From: Lentisphaerae bacterium GWF2_50_93
GTDB taxonomy: Bacteria; Verrucomicrobiota; Lentisphaeria; Victivallales; GWF2-50-93
Assembly: GCA_001804815.1 (NCBI GenBank)
Contig: MHBI01000044.1
Location: 39,918-103,917, forward strand
DNA: 64,000 nucleotides
Reading direction: 5' to 3'
Position numbers and translations under genes: made by a program. This document shows, one piece after another, positions 42,679-51,934 of this stretch. How positions within the stretch are numbered: the first letter of the stretch is position 1; each line of letters opens with the position of its first letter. A model generated the notes under the pieces. It ran no database searches, had not been told where the DNA came from, and worked only from the letters and a program-made list of their open reading frames with translations.

Positions 42679-43644
42679 ATGATGGACGACAGAATGAAAT
42701 CAATGTTGATGCAAAAGCCCGAATACATACCAGTATCAGTCGGAATCCTTCCTTCGGCATGGATGCTGCACCGGGAGAAGCTCGATGCCATAGTGAAGAA
42801 GCATCCGGCTATCTTCGGGAAACAGGACGGCCAGAGGAACTACGACCAGGTATGGAGCGCGACATATATGGAGGGAGCGCATACCGACGTCTGGGGCTGC
42901 GTATGGGAGAACGTGCATCATGGACAGGAGGCGATTGTGACCAAGCACCCGGTCCCGACACGCGAGGATGTCCGCAGTCTCAAGGCCCCTGAAAAGGATG
43001 CCGTCCTGCCGCACGGCTTCATGTATCTGCGCCTTGCTGATCTCAGGGGATTCGAGGAGGTCATGATAGATTTTGCCGAGGAGCCGCCCGAACTCCAGAT
43101 GCTCATCGACACCGTCCTGAAATACAATCTCCGCCAGCGGGACATATGGCTCAGCAATCAGAAGGAGAAAGGTGCGCTGTTCTGCGTCGGCGACGATCTT
43201 GGAATGCAGCATTCCCTTGCGATGGGCCCGGAGAAATGGCGGAAATACATGAAGCCATGCTACATGCAGCTCTACAAGCCGGTAAGGGATGCCGGACACT
43301 ATGTCTACATGCACACCGACGGGATGATCTATGAAATTATTCCCGACCTTGTCGAGTGCGGTGTAAACATAATAAATCCGCAGTTCCGTGCTAACGGACT
43401 CGACAATCTTGTCCGTGTATGCAAGGGGAAGGTATGCGTCGATCTGGATCTTGACAGACAGATGTTCCCGTTCTGCAAGCCTTCCGATATCGACGCACAT
43501 GTAAAGGAAGCGGTCAAGGCGCTTGGAAGTCCGGAAGGCGGGCTCTGGCTCAAGGGAGAAGTCGATGACGGGGTTCCTCTTGAAAACGTGGAAGCCCTCT
43601 GCGACGCGATTGAAAATTACAGGGGGTATTTCAGAAAGAAGTAA
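42679..43644 (+). CDS. UroD-superfamily protein, AraC-paired
   Basis: Protein of 321 residues with the UroD/MtaA barrel pattern: TDVWGCVWENVHHGQEAIVTKHPV near residue 70, the DLGMQHSLAMGPEKWRKYMKP helix region and YMHTDGMIYEIIPDLVECGVNIINP. The metal-ligand motif is HTDG instead of the HxCG of other paralogues here. This subgroup is common in gut and marine Lentisphaerae and has no assigned reaction. AAGGAG precedes the ATG. It is divergent from the AraC gene at 42571, 107 bp away, with an AT-rich dyad in between. Confidence 0.78.
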   Translation: MMDDRMKSMLMQKPEYIPVSVGILPSAWMLHREKLDAIVKKHPAIFGKQDGQRNYDQVWSATYMEGAHTDVWGCVWENVHHGQEAIVTKHPVPTREDVRSLKAPEKDAVLPHGFMYLRLADLRGFEEVMIDFAEEPPELQMLIDTVLKYNLRQRDIWLSNQKEKGALFCVGDDLGMQHSLAMGPEKWRKYMKPCYMQLYKPVRDAGHYVYMHTDGMIYEIIPDLVECGVNIINPQFRANGLDNLVRVCKGKVCVDLDLDRQMFPFCKPSDIDAHVKEAVKALGSPEGGLWLKGEVDDGVPLENVEALCDAIENYRGYFRKK

Positions 43645-43764
43645 GGCAGGGGATTTTACTTTTCCCGTACTTTCGCAATATGGCCTTTTCCCAGTACGTG
43701 AGGCCTCCTCAGAACTGGGAAAAGGACTGAAGCTGCCTGAATGACTTGAAAGGACTTCGAGTGG

Positions 43765-43785
43765 ATGTACAGTATTCCTGTACAT
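43765..43785. promoter_or_regulatory. YefM-type operator overlapping a promoter
   Basis: ATGTACAG-TATTC-CTGTACAT is a perfect palindrome with two TGTACA cores 13 bp apart. TGTACA is the known core of the E. coli yefM-yoeB operator. TTGAAA (43746-43751) and TACAGT (43768-43773) would form a promoter whose -10 lies in the operator. Confidence 0.75.
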
Positions 43786-43804
43786 AACAGAAAGATGGAG
43801 AATT

Positions 43805-44071
43805 ATGAACACAATGACCTACACGGCAGCAAGGGCAAACCTCTCACGAACCATGGACAGTGTATGCCGTGATCATGAGCCTGTCCTTATCCGCAAGAAG
43901 AAAGAGTCTGTCGTCATGATAAGTCTGGATGATTTTGAAGGATGGGCTGAAACTGTCTATCTTCTCAGGAGTCCGAAAAATGCCAGGCGTCTGCTTTCTT
44001 CCATCGACTCCTTAAACAAGGGGGATTCCATAAGCAAGAGCATGGAGGAACTGCTTAATGCGGACTCTTAA
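43805..44071 (+). CDS. yefM: YefM/Phd-type antitoxin
   Basis: Antitoxin of 88 residues. The DNA-binding N-terminus reads MNTMTYTAARANLSRTMDSV, followed by CRDHEPVLIRKKKESVVMISLDDFEGWAETVYLL, the YefM hallmark. The C-terminal half is acidic and should wrap the toxin. GGAG lies six bases before the ATG, and a TGTACA palindrome lies upstream. It overlaps the toxin gene by 14 bases. Confidence 0.92.
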   Translation: MNTMTYTAARANLSRTMDSVCRDHEPVLIRKKKESVVMISLDDFEGWAETVYLLRSPKNARRLLSSIDSLNKGDSISKSMEELLNADS

Positions 44072-44315
44072 GTTCTCTCCGGAGTCATGGGGAGATTACG
44101 TCTATTGGCAGAAGACTGACAAGAAAACAGTCAAGAAGATAAATGAACTTATCAAAGACTGCCAGAGGAACCCTTTTGAGGGAATTGGAAAACCCGAACC
44201 TTTGAAAGGAAATCTTTCCGGATGGTGGTCCAGGAGAATTAACGATGCCGACCGCATGGTCTACCGTATTGCTGATACGACTCTTGAGATTTCATCTCTT
44301 CGCTATCATTACTGA
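44058..44315 (+). CDS. yoeB: YoeB-type mRNA interferase toxin
   Basis: Ribosome-dependent RNase of 85 residues. The sequence follows YoeB throughout: LKFSPESWGDYVYWQKTDKKTVKKINELI, NPFEGIGKPEPLKGNLSGWWSRRINDADRMVYRI and the end ISSLRYHY. The catalytic Glu (KPEPLKG), Arg (WSRRI) and the terminal His-Tyr are all present, so the toxin should be active. Confidence 0.93.
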   Translation: MRTLKFSPESWGDYVYWQKTDKKTVKKINELIKDCQRNPFEGIGKPEPLKGNLSGWWSRRINDADRMVYRIADTTLEISSLRYHY

Positions 44316-44401
44316 CCAGGAAACTCTTATGTCCAGCCTTGAAAAGGTTGAAGTTACCATATCATAATGTTAAGAGTTTTCATGCGATTCGAGTTTCGAA
44401 T

Positions 44402-46954
44402 TTAGCTTTCCAGGGACAGGAATCCAGGGAAGTTTTCAGCAAGAATATTGAAGCCCTTTATGTATTCATATATCTGTTCCCTTGAGCCGCAGATGCTGAC
44501 TGCGGCGGCCGTACCGCCGTCTTCAGTCGGCATCGACATGTTGCCCAGGGCGACGAATCCGTTGAAATGCAGGTCTGAAACCGGACTTATGAACATTTCC
44601 GCATCTTTGAGAATCGTCAGTCCAGCCGTTCCGACAAACTCGCCAAGAGTCTTCGGCATGAGATATCTCAGCAGATGGTAGAACATGGGATGAACCAACG
44701 CATAGAGTTCAAACAGTTCATAGCTTTCGCTTTTCCCCAGCCTTGTCGCAAACACGCGCTGGTTGAACTCCCTCTGGTATTTCAGGAATCCTTGCAGCCT
44801 GTCCTTTTTATTGAAAAACTTTCTGGGAAGCATGAAAATGAAGCTTATGCTGCGATCCTTCGGATGATCCATTATAAGGGATGTATCCACTGGAAAGATG
44901 AATTTCTTGTCCTTGAAATATTCCTGCTGTGCAAGCCCCCATATTATCATGCTTGAAACTGTGGCAGGACCGCCCATCTCCACATAGTACTTTTCGTTGA
45001 GATATTTCCTGAACTTCAGGAATCGGCCAAATGAAATATAGACTTTTGCACGGTAGATGTCATTCCCGCAATACAGCATCTCAGTCCTCACCCCCGCCCC
45101 GGAGATGGCGGGATATCTCACAGGTCCCACCTCCCCCCATTCCTTCTTGAGGTCCTGGAGCATCTCCTGCATGGGAATCCCGTCGACAGGCACGTGGTGG
45201 TACTGGCACCACAGGTCCGCCTCGGAATAATCAGACGTGAACCTGCAGACGATGTTGATAAGCCCGAAACCTGGATGGCTGCATGTCCGCATATCCGGAG
45301 TGTTCATCCTCTTCTGGACGATCCTTTCAATGTCGCTGCCAAGAGTCTGGAATTGGATGAAGGATGCGTTCATCAGCCTTCTGACAATGTGCAACAGCTC
45401 CAGACGCCCCCGGAAAGACAATCCTTTTACTTTGCGGGCCCAGCGCCTCAGCTTCTTGTAGATTATCCATGAACGCCTATGGTCATCAACGGTTTTTGTC
45501 TCATTATAGATGTCAATCAGCATGGCAAGCACGCTATCTATGACATTGGTTCCAACGAGTGGGGACGGCTTGTGGGACTTGTCAAAATACGGGACAATCC
45601 TGAGCAGCTCGCCGTCGGGGCTGAATTCAGCCTCGACAATGTCCGTGAAGAATGACTTCTTCCGTCCGGTCAGGAAAAAACCCCAGTCGACCGTCCATCG
45701 GCAGTCCGGATTCCTGTGGATGAAATCTGCCAGCCTGTCGATCAGTATTATCTTGGCAGATCCTATGTCTCCCGGAAGAGTGTTCGTTCCGAGATAATTC
45801 ATCCTGAAACTCGCCAGAATGAATTTCGAATGCTCCTCGCGGAGGAAAATTCCGGTTATTTTCCGCCATCCGTTTATCTTGGTCTTGAACCCGATCTTCT
45901 TTAGGAGCTGCAGGAACTTTATGATCAGGATCAGCGTGAAAGCCCCGAAGCTCCATCTGTCGATAAGCCTCCTCATCTTCATCTTCCTGGGCGGGGCTGC
46001 TTGCGGCTTTGCTATTTCGGGCAGGCCGTTCCTTTTTTTATCGCTGTCTTCCTTCTCCTGGGAGTCCACTTTCGGAGCCTGACTATGCAACCCGATACTA
46101 AGCCTCTCTCCCAGGAACCCGGCCAGTATCTCCGCCGTTTCCAGAGGCATCTCCTCCTGCGGCGAATGCCCGCATCTGTCGATAATCCTGAGTTCGGAGC
46201 TCTTCAGGTCGGACTTGAGCTTCAAGGCATCTATCAGATCTATTATTACGTCCTCGCTGCCCCAGATGATCAGTGTTGGCATGGAGATCTCCCTCATCTT
46301 CTCGATGAAGGACTTCAGATTGGCTATCGCAATCTGGTTGGCGGCGGCATAAAGGCAGTCCTTCGCCCTCTCCTGCCGGAGGATCCCGCTGTATTCCCTT
46401 ATGGCATCGTCATCGATCTTCCCATGGTCGAAGTACGCCTGCTTCATCACGAGCTTGACAAGGAGTTCCTCGTCGGCCATCTTCACTATCCTGTTGTCCG
46501 GGGAAGCGGCGGTGATATCATCTATGAAATCCGGCATTTTGTGGAAGATTCCGGCGCTGTCGACCAGGACAAGCCTGCTGATCCTGGACTTCATCTTCTC
46601 ATCAAAGAGGGTGATCAGGCTGATTGCGCCACCCATTGAATGTCCGACAAGGACAAGATCCTCCAGATCCATCCTGATGATGAATTCAGACACTATCTGC
46701 GACTGGTCGAAAGGTGAAAGATGGTCGTCGCATTTTTTTTCGGAATGCCCGAACCCCTTCAGATCAATGGTGAGGAACCTGAACTTGCGTGGCAGGTATT
46801 CCAGCATTTTCATCCAGGTATATGATGATGATGCAAACCCGTGGATGAACAGTATCGGACGTCCCTTTCCGCTGTCGGTATATGCGATCGAGACGCCGTT
46901 TATGATTATATGCTTGTAATCGATTGAACTCATAGTCGTCAAAACCTGATTCAT
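44402..46954 (-). CDS. Alpha/beta hydrolase fused to HHxxxDG acyltransferase-like domain
   Basis: Unusual protein of 850 residues. Residues 1-280 form an alpha/beta hydrolase: oxyanion loop FIHGFASSSYTW, nucleophile elbow LVGHSMGG, Asp in IIWGSEDVI and His in DRCGHSPQEEMP. A lysine- and proline-rich linker with a hydrophobic stretch (SFGAFTLILIIKFLQLLKKIG) follows. Residues 380-850 resemble a CAT/condensation or wax-ester-synthase-like acyltransferase, with the HHxxxDG motif in CQYHHVPVDGIPM. Both active sites look intact, so it may cut and re-form acyl esters. The start is uncertain: ATG at 46954 (GAGG close by) or 46933. It lies next to an LCAT-like lipoprotein gene. Confidence 0.72.
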   Translation of the reverse strand: MNQVLTTMSSIDYKHIIINGVSIAYTDSGKGRPILFIHGFASSSYTWMKMLEYLPRKFRFLTIDLKGFGHSEKKCDDHLSPFDQSQIVSEFIIRMDLEDLVLVGHSMGGAISLITLFDEKMKSRISRLVLVDSAGIFHKMPDFIDDITAASPDNRIVKMADEELLVKLVMKQAYFDHGKIDDDAIREYSGILRQERAKDCLYAAANQIAIANLKSFIEKMREISMPTLIIWGSEDVIIDLIDALKLKSDLKSSELRIIDRCGHSPQEEMPLETAEILAGFLGERLSIGLHSQAPKVDSQEKEDSDKKRNGLPEIAKPQAAPPRKMKMRRLIDRWSFGAFTLILIIKFLQLLKKIGFKTKINGWRKITGIFLREEHSKFILASFRMNYLGTNTLPGDIGSAKIILIDRLADFIHRNPDCRWTVDWGFFLTGRKKSFFTDIVEAEFSPDGELLRIVPYFDKSHKPSPLVGTNVIDSVLAMLIDIYNETKTVDDHRRSWIIYKKLRRWARKVKGLSFRGRLELLHIVRRLMNASFIQFQTLGSDIERIVQKRMNTPDMRTCSHPGFGLINIVCRFTSDYSEADLWCQYHHVPVDGIPMQEMLQDLKKEWGEVGPVRYPAISGAGVRTEMLYCGNDIYRAKVYISFGRFLKFRKYLNEKYYVEMGGPATVSSMIIWGLAQQEYFKDKKFIFPVDTSLIMDHPKDRSISFIFMLPRKFFNKKDRLQGFLKYQREFNQRVFATRLGKSESYELFELYALVHPMFYHLLRYLMPKTLGEFVGTAGLTILKDAEMFISPVSDLHFNGFVALGNMSMPTEDGGTAAAVSICGSREQIYEYIKGFNILAENFPGFLSLES

Positions 46955-47001
46955 GTCCTCATGTAAATTGTTGTCGCATTGAGGCAATTTCAAAATTGGA
47001 G

Positions 47002-47067
47002 AAGGTAGGGCGTTTTCTCCGAAAGCGCCGTAATGGACGGACGCCTACGGAGAGGCATCCCTACCTT
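47002..47067. repeat. Two-hairpin dispersed element with 9-bp perfect ends
   Basis: AAGGTAGGG (47002-47010) and CCCTACCTT (47059-47067) are exact inverted repeats. Inside, GGCGTTTTCTCCGAAAGCGCC forms one hairpin; ACGCCTACGGAGAGGC is a looser second. The element lies between the lipase-like and the fusion gene. Confidence 0.75.
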
Positions 47068-47096
47068 AAGTTCGGCAATTTTAAAATTTCCCCGCC

Positions 47097-48611
47097 TTAA
47101 TTCGCCTTGGCCGGTGCCGGTAAAGGCTGCTTTCTTTTCTCAGCCTGCTTCTTCGTTGTCGCCATAAGAAGATAATAGCCCATATTTGTGGCGAATTCCC
47201 GGCTGGTGGTGATTCCCATGTGCGCTGCAAAGATGCCCATTACGGCCTGCCATTTGACTGGTGATGCCGAGAAAGGCCTCCACTGGCCGCCTTCGCGTTC
47301 ATCCATGCGGGCGCTCGTGGCCAGGACCTTCCCGTCACCAGCCTCGAATTCTGTTACTTCAAATTCTCCTGTCCTACGGTCCACCACGGCGGTCCTCCTG
47401 GTGGGCACGGCATCTCCCAGGAACAGGTACAGGGCCACACCATCCGGAGGAACAGCATCCACCTTCATGGCATCTGTGAACTGTTTGGCGCGTTTCAGGC
47501 ATTTCTTAAGATGATCGACGGCAATGGAGTGCCTCTCTTCTGCGGTCTTCGCACCCGGAAGCAGGAGCTTCAATGCCTCGTCATGCTTCGGATTCGCCAG
47601 CCCCCATTTCATGCTGATCCAAACCTCAGGATCGAAAATTTCAACAGGCTTCCCGCCGGGATCGTCCTTGTAGACGATCGACCGGGTACTGACAAGTGGC
47701 AGCATCTGGTAGTAGGTTGCCCAGGTGCCTATGATTCCAGGCGAATATGCCGGAAGCTCCGGAGCCATCTTAAGACCGTTCTGCATCTCGACAAAAGTAT
47801 CGAGATATCCGGCGTTAGGAGTTGCGACAACGACCAGCTTGTCGACATACTTGCTTCCGCGCCAGTCAAGGACAGGCATTGAACCGTCTCCAGGAAGATC
47901 CTGATCTCCATATTCAAGGTAGTAGCGGGAAAGCAGCCCGCCCATGGAATGGCCGATGAAATCAAATTGAACATCGTAGCTGTCAATACCGTAGCATTTT
48001 TTGTACTGCTTCTGGAGATATGCCCTCTTCTGGAGGATGAACTCATGCAGCTTGGCCGCGTTCTCGGGAAGATCCCGGCGCCAGTCATAGTAGAAGACGA
48101 ACAAAGAGGAGAAATTCTTGCCTTCGGGAAGGGCTTCACCCTCGGGGACATATCCGGCCATTTCAAGGATATTGAGCATCGTGTCATACCCTTCCAGGTT
48201 GAAATGCATGCCGAGAATCCTGACGTCGATGTTCTTCATGATTGAATAGGGCCGTACGTCGCCCTTCAGATCCTTGAGGGTTTTTCCAATTTCCATCGGA
48301 ATAGCGATCCCCTTCAGCTGCTCATTGGAATAGCCTTTTATCGCATCCAGTCCAGTGAATCCTCCAAAGATGCTGTTACCTGTCTTCGTATCCTTGAGCT
48401 TGGATCCCAGGAAGCCGTGGACGACTATCACCGGATTCCGCTCAACACCTTCATATTCCATGGATTTTTTTGCGATAGTACTGAATAGCGGACGGTCATA
48501 TACGGCTTCCGAATCATAGGATCCTATCGACTGGTCCGTAGAACAGCCACCCAGCATGATTGTGACCAGGATTAGGACCGAACACGTGATCTGCATTCTC
48601 ATTGTTTTCAT
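47097..48611 (-). CDS. LCAT/lipase-like lipoprotein
   Basis: Exported alpha/beta hydrolase of 504 residues. The lipobox IMLGGC near residue 23 predicts lipid anchoring. The fold is marked by NPVIVVHGFLGSKL, FVFYYDWRRDLPENAAKLHEFI and the nucleophile elbow DFIGHSMGGLLSRYY; the arrangement matches lecithin:cholesterol acyltransferase-like lipases (LCAT, Lip). The histidine is probably in IFAAHMGITT near the end. It would act on lipids or esters in the periplasm. The start at 48611 is chosen to give a signal peptide; longer in-frame starts exist. Confidence 0.78.
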   Translation of the reverse strand: MKTMRMQITCSVLILVTIMLGGCSTDQSIGSYDSEAVYDRPLFSTIAKKSMEYEGVERNPVIVVHGFLGSKLKDTKTGNSIFGGFTGLDAIKGYSNEQLKGIAIPMEIGKTLKDLKGDVRPYSIMKNIDVRILGMHFNLEGYDTMLNILEMAGYVPEGEALPEGKNFSSLFVFYYDWRRDLPENAAKLHEFILQKRAYLQKQYKKCYGIDSYDVQFDFIGHSMGGLLSRYYLEYGDQDLPGDGSMPVLDWRGSKYVDKLVVVATPNAGYLDTFVEMQNGLKMAPELPAYSPGIIGTWATYYQMLPLVSTRSIVYKDDPGGKPVEIFDPEVWISMKWGLANPKHDEALKLLLPGAKTAEERHSIAVDHLKKCLKRAKQFTDAMKVDAVPPDGVALYLFLGDAVPTRRTAVVDRRTGEFEVTEFEAGDGKVLATSARMDEREGGQWRPFSASPVKWQAVMGIFAAHMGITTSREFATNMGYYLLMATTKKQAEKRKQPLPAPAKAN

Positions 48612-48712
48612 GATAGACAAGTTCCATTTGATAATTTTTTGACCTGTTAATTCCAAAAGCTACGGTAAGACTTGAAAATTTCAAGAAAAGCCATGCAAAT
48701 TTGGGATGAGAA

Positions 48713-49582
48713 TCATGGAATAAAGCTGGCTGGATTCCTGCCGGTGTATTTCCTGAAGACCTTCGCGAAATACTGGGAGCTGGTGAATCCGGTGCTGAAG
48801 GATGTTTCCGTGACGGAGCATTTCCCTGAAGAAAGCATCTCCATGGCCTTTCCGCATCTGAACCTGTTAAGATAGTCGGCCGGTGTCAGACCTGTCTCCT
48901 CCTTGAACTTCTCGCTGAACCTGGACACGCTCATACCAATTGACTCAGCTATTTCCGGCATTGAAAATGCACGCCGGTAGTTGTTCTTCATGTAGGCTAT
49001 CGCCGGCTTCGAGACTGTGAAGGACCTATGGATCTGCCCGCTGGCGCAGGGCAATCTTGCGGTCTCTCCGATGATCTGGAGCATAAGCAGGCGGTTCAGC
49101 AGCGGAGAAAAGGAATCCGTCTTCCCTCTCTCGGCGACCACCATCGAGTTTTTGAGCTCCTGGAAAAGGCTGCATATCTTCTCAGTCGCGGATACCACCT
49201 TGTTGCCGGAGTTCCTATACGCAAGCTCAAGATTCCTCAGCTCGTTCTCAAATGCAGGAGGCACCTGCGCCTTTCCGGCAGATTTGAAGTCAATGACCAT
49301 CCAGAAGAGGGAGCATGGCTTTATGATCTGCATCTCCCCGCAATGTACGACCTTCGGCTGCACTATGGCGATGTCTCCGCCATGCAGCACCATCTTCCTG
49401 CCATTCTCAAGCATCCATGTCACCTCGCCCTTGTCGATGTAGGTGATCTCGAAGCCGGAATGGCTGTGCCTGTTGAGCGCACGTGGCCGAACCAGCAGTT
49501 CGTATCCCCCGCTGGTCATCAATGGAAGCTTGAACCATTTGCTTTTAAACTCTATCCTGCCCGGATTTGACGTCTTTGCCAT
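48713..49582 (-). CDS. AraC family transcriptional regulator (next to UroD-like gene)
   Basis: Regulator of 289 residues. The cupin reads NRHSHSGFEITYIDKGEVTWMLENG with DIAIVQPKVVHCGEMQ. The C-terminal DNA-binding half has MPEIAESIGMSVSRFSEKF and VTETSFSTGFTSSQYFAKVF, ending in GRNPASF. The ATG at 49582 is chosen because the upstream frame (to 49684) shows no conserved sequence. Divergent from the UroD-like gene 168 bp away; the gap is AT-rich and has the tandem ATTTACTATTTACTA near 49710. Confidence 0.88.
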   Translation of the reverse strand: MAKTSNPGRIEFKSKWFKLPLMTSGGYELLVRPRALNRHSHSGFEITYIDKGEVTWMLENGRKMVLHGGDIAIVQPKVVHCGEMQIIKPCSLFWMVIDFKSAGKAQVPPAFENELRNLELAYRNSGNKVVSATEKICSLFQELKNSMVVAERGKTDSFSPLLNRLLMLQIIGETARLPCASGQIHRSFTVSKPAIAYMKNNYRRAFSMPEIAESIGMSVSRFSEKFKEETGLTPADYLNRFRCGKAMEMLSSGKCSVTETSFSTGFTSSQYFAKVFRKYTGRNPASFIP

Positions 49583-49750
49583 AAAATTCTGTTCCAAAAT
49601 TTTAAATGTTCCCTTTGACAGTACGCTCTTCACCCTGTGCAATTTTATCCGAAACATAAAAATTAACGAATTATTAGAATACAAACCCTATGTTATATCT
49701 CAAATTATAATTTACTATTTACTACACAATTATATCATGGAGGAACTTTC

Positions 49751-50761
49751 ATGTCACAGAGCCCGGTGGAGACAGTGAAGGCCGCAATACAGTTCAAAAA
49801 TCCGGAACGCCTGCCGGTCAGGATGGGCTGCTTCAAATGCGACGATACGATGTGGATACCAAGACCGTCCGCCGACAAGATCGTCGGCGGCGTCAAGACC
49901 GACGAATGGGGCTGCATCTGGGATCACACCGATGTAAAGAACATGGGCCAGGTCACAGGCCATCCGCTCTCCGATCTGTCCGAACATGAAAAGGTCGTTC
50001 CTCCCGACTACAGCGAGGAATGGCGCTTCAAGGACTGCGAAGCCGTCTTCAAGACCGCCGAACAGGAGGAAAAATACACACAGGTCGGCATTTTCATGAT
50101 CCTCTTCGAGAGGATGCACTCGCTCGCCGGATTCGAGAACACCCTGATGGGACTCATTGCCGACAGGGAGAATGCGTCCGCCCTCGCAGACAAGATCGTC
50201 GACGCACACATAACCCTTGTCCGCAACTACCAGGAACGCTTCGGAAAAAGACTGCATTCGTTCAGCATGACAGACGACTGGGGAACCCAGCAGGCCGCGT
50301 TCATTTCCATGGACCTGTGGTATGATTTCTTCTTCCCGAAATACAAGAAGATATTCGATGCCATGCACGAGGGCGGACAGGATGTATGGGTGCACTCGTG
50401 CGGCAAAGTTAATGAAATAATCCAGGGATATATCGATGCCGGAGTCGATGCGGTAAATCTCCAGCAGCCGCGTGCGCTCGGTATTGAGGAAATAGGCAGG
50501 CGCTACCGTGAAAAAATCACCTTCGAATCCCTTGCCGACATACAGGCGACGCTCCCCAAAGCTAAAAAGGATCTCATCGTAAAGGACGCGGACGATCTGG
50601 CAAAGCACTGGATGTCACCAAAAGGGGGATTTGTATTGTCCGACTACGGCGACGGCGAGGCCATAGGAACTCCTGCCGAGACGAAGATGATCATGTACAG
50701 GGAATTCAGCAGGGTCTCCGAGGAAGTCTACGGCAAGCCCCTTCCGAAACCACAGTATTGA
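49751..50761 (+). CDS. UroD-superfamily protein, AraC-paired
   Basis: Protein of 336 residues with the UroD/MtaA barrel: ETVKAAIQFKNPERLPVRMG at the N-terminus is the family opening, TDEWGCIW follows, DDWGTQQAAFISMDLWYDFFFP is the middle helix, and VWVHSCGKVNEIIQGYIDAGVDAVNLQQP holds the HxCG metal motif. It ends LSDYGDGEAIGTPAETKMIM. AGGAG precedes the ATG closely. Likely a corrinoid- or metal-dependent methyltransferase or decarboxylase of unknown substrate, controlled by the divergent AraC gene. Confidence 0.82.
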   Translation: MSQSPVETVKAAIQFKNPERLPVRMGCFKCDDTMWIPRPSADKIVGGVKTDEWGCIWDHTDVKNMGQVTGHPLSDLSEHEKVVPPDYSEEWRFKDCEAVFKTAEQEEKYTQVGIFMILFERMHSLAGFENTLMGLIADRENASALADKIVDAHITLVRNYQERFGKRLHSFSMTDDWGTQQAAFISMDLWYDFFFPKYKKIFDAMHEGGQDVWVHSCGKVNEIIQGYIDAGVDAVNLQQPRALGIEEIGRRYREKITFESLADIQATLPKAKKDLIVKDADDLAKHWMSPKGGFVLSDYGDGEAIGTPAETKMIMYREFSRVSEEVYGKPLPKPQY

Positions 50762-50889
50762 ATTAAATCCAGACAACCACGAAAGATGACACGTCCTGCG
50801 ACGTTAAAATTGTCTTTCTATCCTGTTCGGAGTCAAGCTCGCAAGAGCTGTTCTTTTTTCATTGGTAGTTAATCCCGCAAGGGATGTTC

Positions 50890-50940
50890 AAGTAAAACAG
50901 GCATTCCTGCCTGTTTATTACAAGAATGTCTGCTTTATCC
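50890..50940. repeat. Dispersed hairpin element
   Basis: AAGTAAAACAGGC, ATTCCT, GCCTGTTT forms a hairpin with the same ATTCCT loop as at 7391 and 62048 but a different stem. A half-element, AAGAATGTCTGCTTTATCC, follows. Confidence 0.65.
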
Positions 50941-51048
50941 AAAGCGCCCTATGCTACTGGAGCTGCTGTACTTCTAGTGGAAAGTTCCTGGAAAAGGCAT
51001 ATAGTAACGCTTAGTTGAATCCTATTACTTTTGCCTAGAGGGGGGTCT

Positions 51049-51927
51049 ATGAAAACATTTCTGATTATCCTGTCGTTATTATTTCTAACTTGCCTGTCAT
51101 CTATTGCAGAGGACCAGAAAACCGAAAAGAAGGAAGCGGACAAACCGTCTTCAGCAGTTGAAAAGGATAATAAGAATGGACTCCGCGAGCCTTTCATATT
51201 AAAACTCAAACTCGACAAGAATCGCTTCTACGAGCAGAAGATCGACAAGAAGACACCTTATGTGGCCGACAATAAGGTCAACCTGTTCGCCGGGGAATCC
51301 TTTGGTGTAAATGTAACCATCGATAAGGGTGAGATAACGCGCCTGTCATACCAGAAAGATATTGCCAAATCCGACATCGAATTCGAATTCAAGCAGGAGG
51401 CCGACAAGGATGGAGGAAGCATGATGATGCTGGTCATCATAAATAAGCTCAAGCAAACCCTGTATCTTGATGCTGTCATGACTGTACCTGAAAAGACTGA
51501 ATCCGTAAAGGCCGAAATTCTTCCGGTTGAACCCGGGCTGAGCGGCAATGAAATGTGGCCGAACCCTATAATCCAGCTTGTGATGACAAACTTCAGATTC
51601 AATGAAAACGCCGTTGAAAAGCCGAAGACCGCTCAAAAGAACGACGCTGTAAAAGCTCCTGAACAGAAAACTGATCCCAAGAAGGTCGGAAAACTGAAGA
51701 TTGGAAACATTCTTTATGAGGACAGGAACGGCGACGGCAGGGTGGATTATGAAAGCCGTGAGGAAAATCCAGGTGCGGAGGCTTTCCTTTATTACAAGAT
51801 TGATGATAATTTTGATGGTTTCTATGAAAGGGAAGTAAAGGTCGGAGGAGCAGACGGCAAGCAGACAGAGAAGAAGCTCCATGAGCAGGTCTCCCCGGTA
51901 AAAGGATTGAAATATCCGAATCCGTAG
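51049..51927 (+). CDS. Secreted protein with EF-hand-like loops
   Basis: Protein of 292 residues with a signal peptide (MKTFLIILSLLFLTCLSSIA). The middle part is an unassigned beta-rich domain. Near residue 225 there is DRNGDGRVDYESREE and near residue 258 DDNFDGFYERE; both match the DxNxDGxxDxxE calcium loop of EF-hand or dockerin type. A lysine-rich KTAQKNDAVKAPEQKTDPKK linker precedes them. GAGGGGGG lies before the ATG. It may be a calcium-binding surface protein; no family is recognised. Confidence 0.65.
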   Translation: MKTFLIILSLLFLTCLSSIAEDQKTEKKEADKPSSAVEKDNKNGLREPFILKLKLDKNRFYEQKIDKKTPYVADNKVNLFAGESFGVNVTIDKGEITRLSYQKDIAKSDIEFEFKQEADKDGGSMMMLVIINKLKQTLYLDAVMTVPEKTESVKAEILPVEPGLSGNEMWPNPIIQLVMTNFRFNENAVEKPKTAQKNDAVKAPEQKTDPKKVGKLKIGNILYEDRNGDGRVDYESREENPGAEAFLYYKIDDNFDGFYEREVKVGGADGKQTEKKLHEQVSPVKGLKYPNP

Positions 51928-51934
51928 CCAAAAA

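Noticed and set aside
42736..43812. 358-codon open frame opposite the UroD-like gene
   Set aside because: It is the antisense shadow of a well-supported gene with family motifs on the plus strand; it has no recognisable domain.
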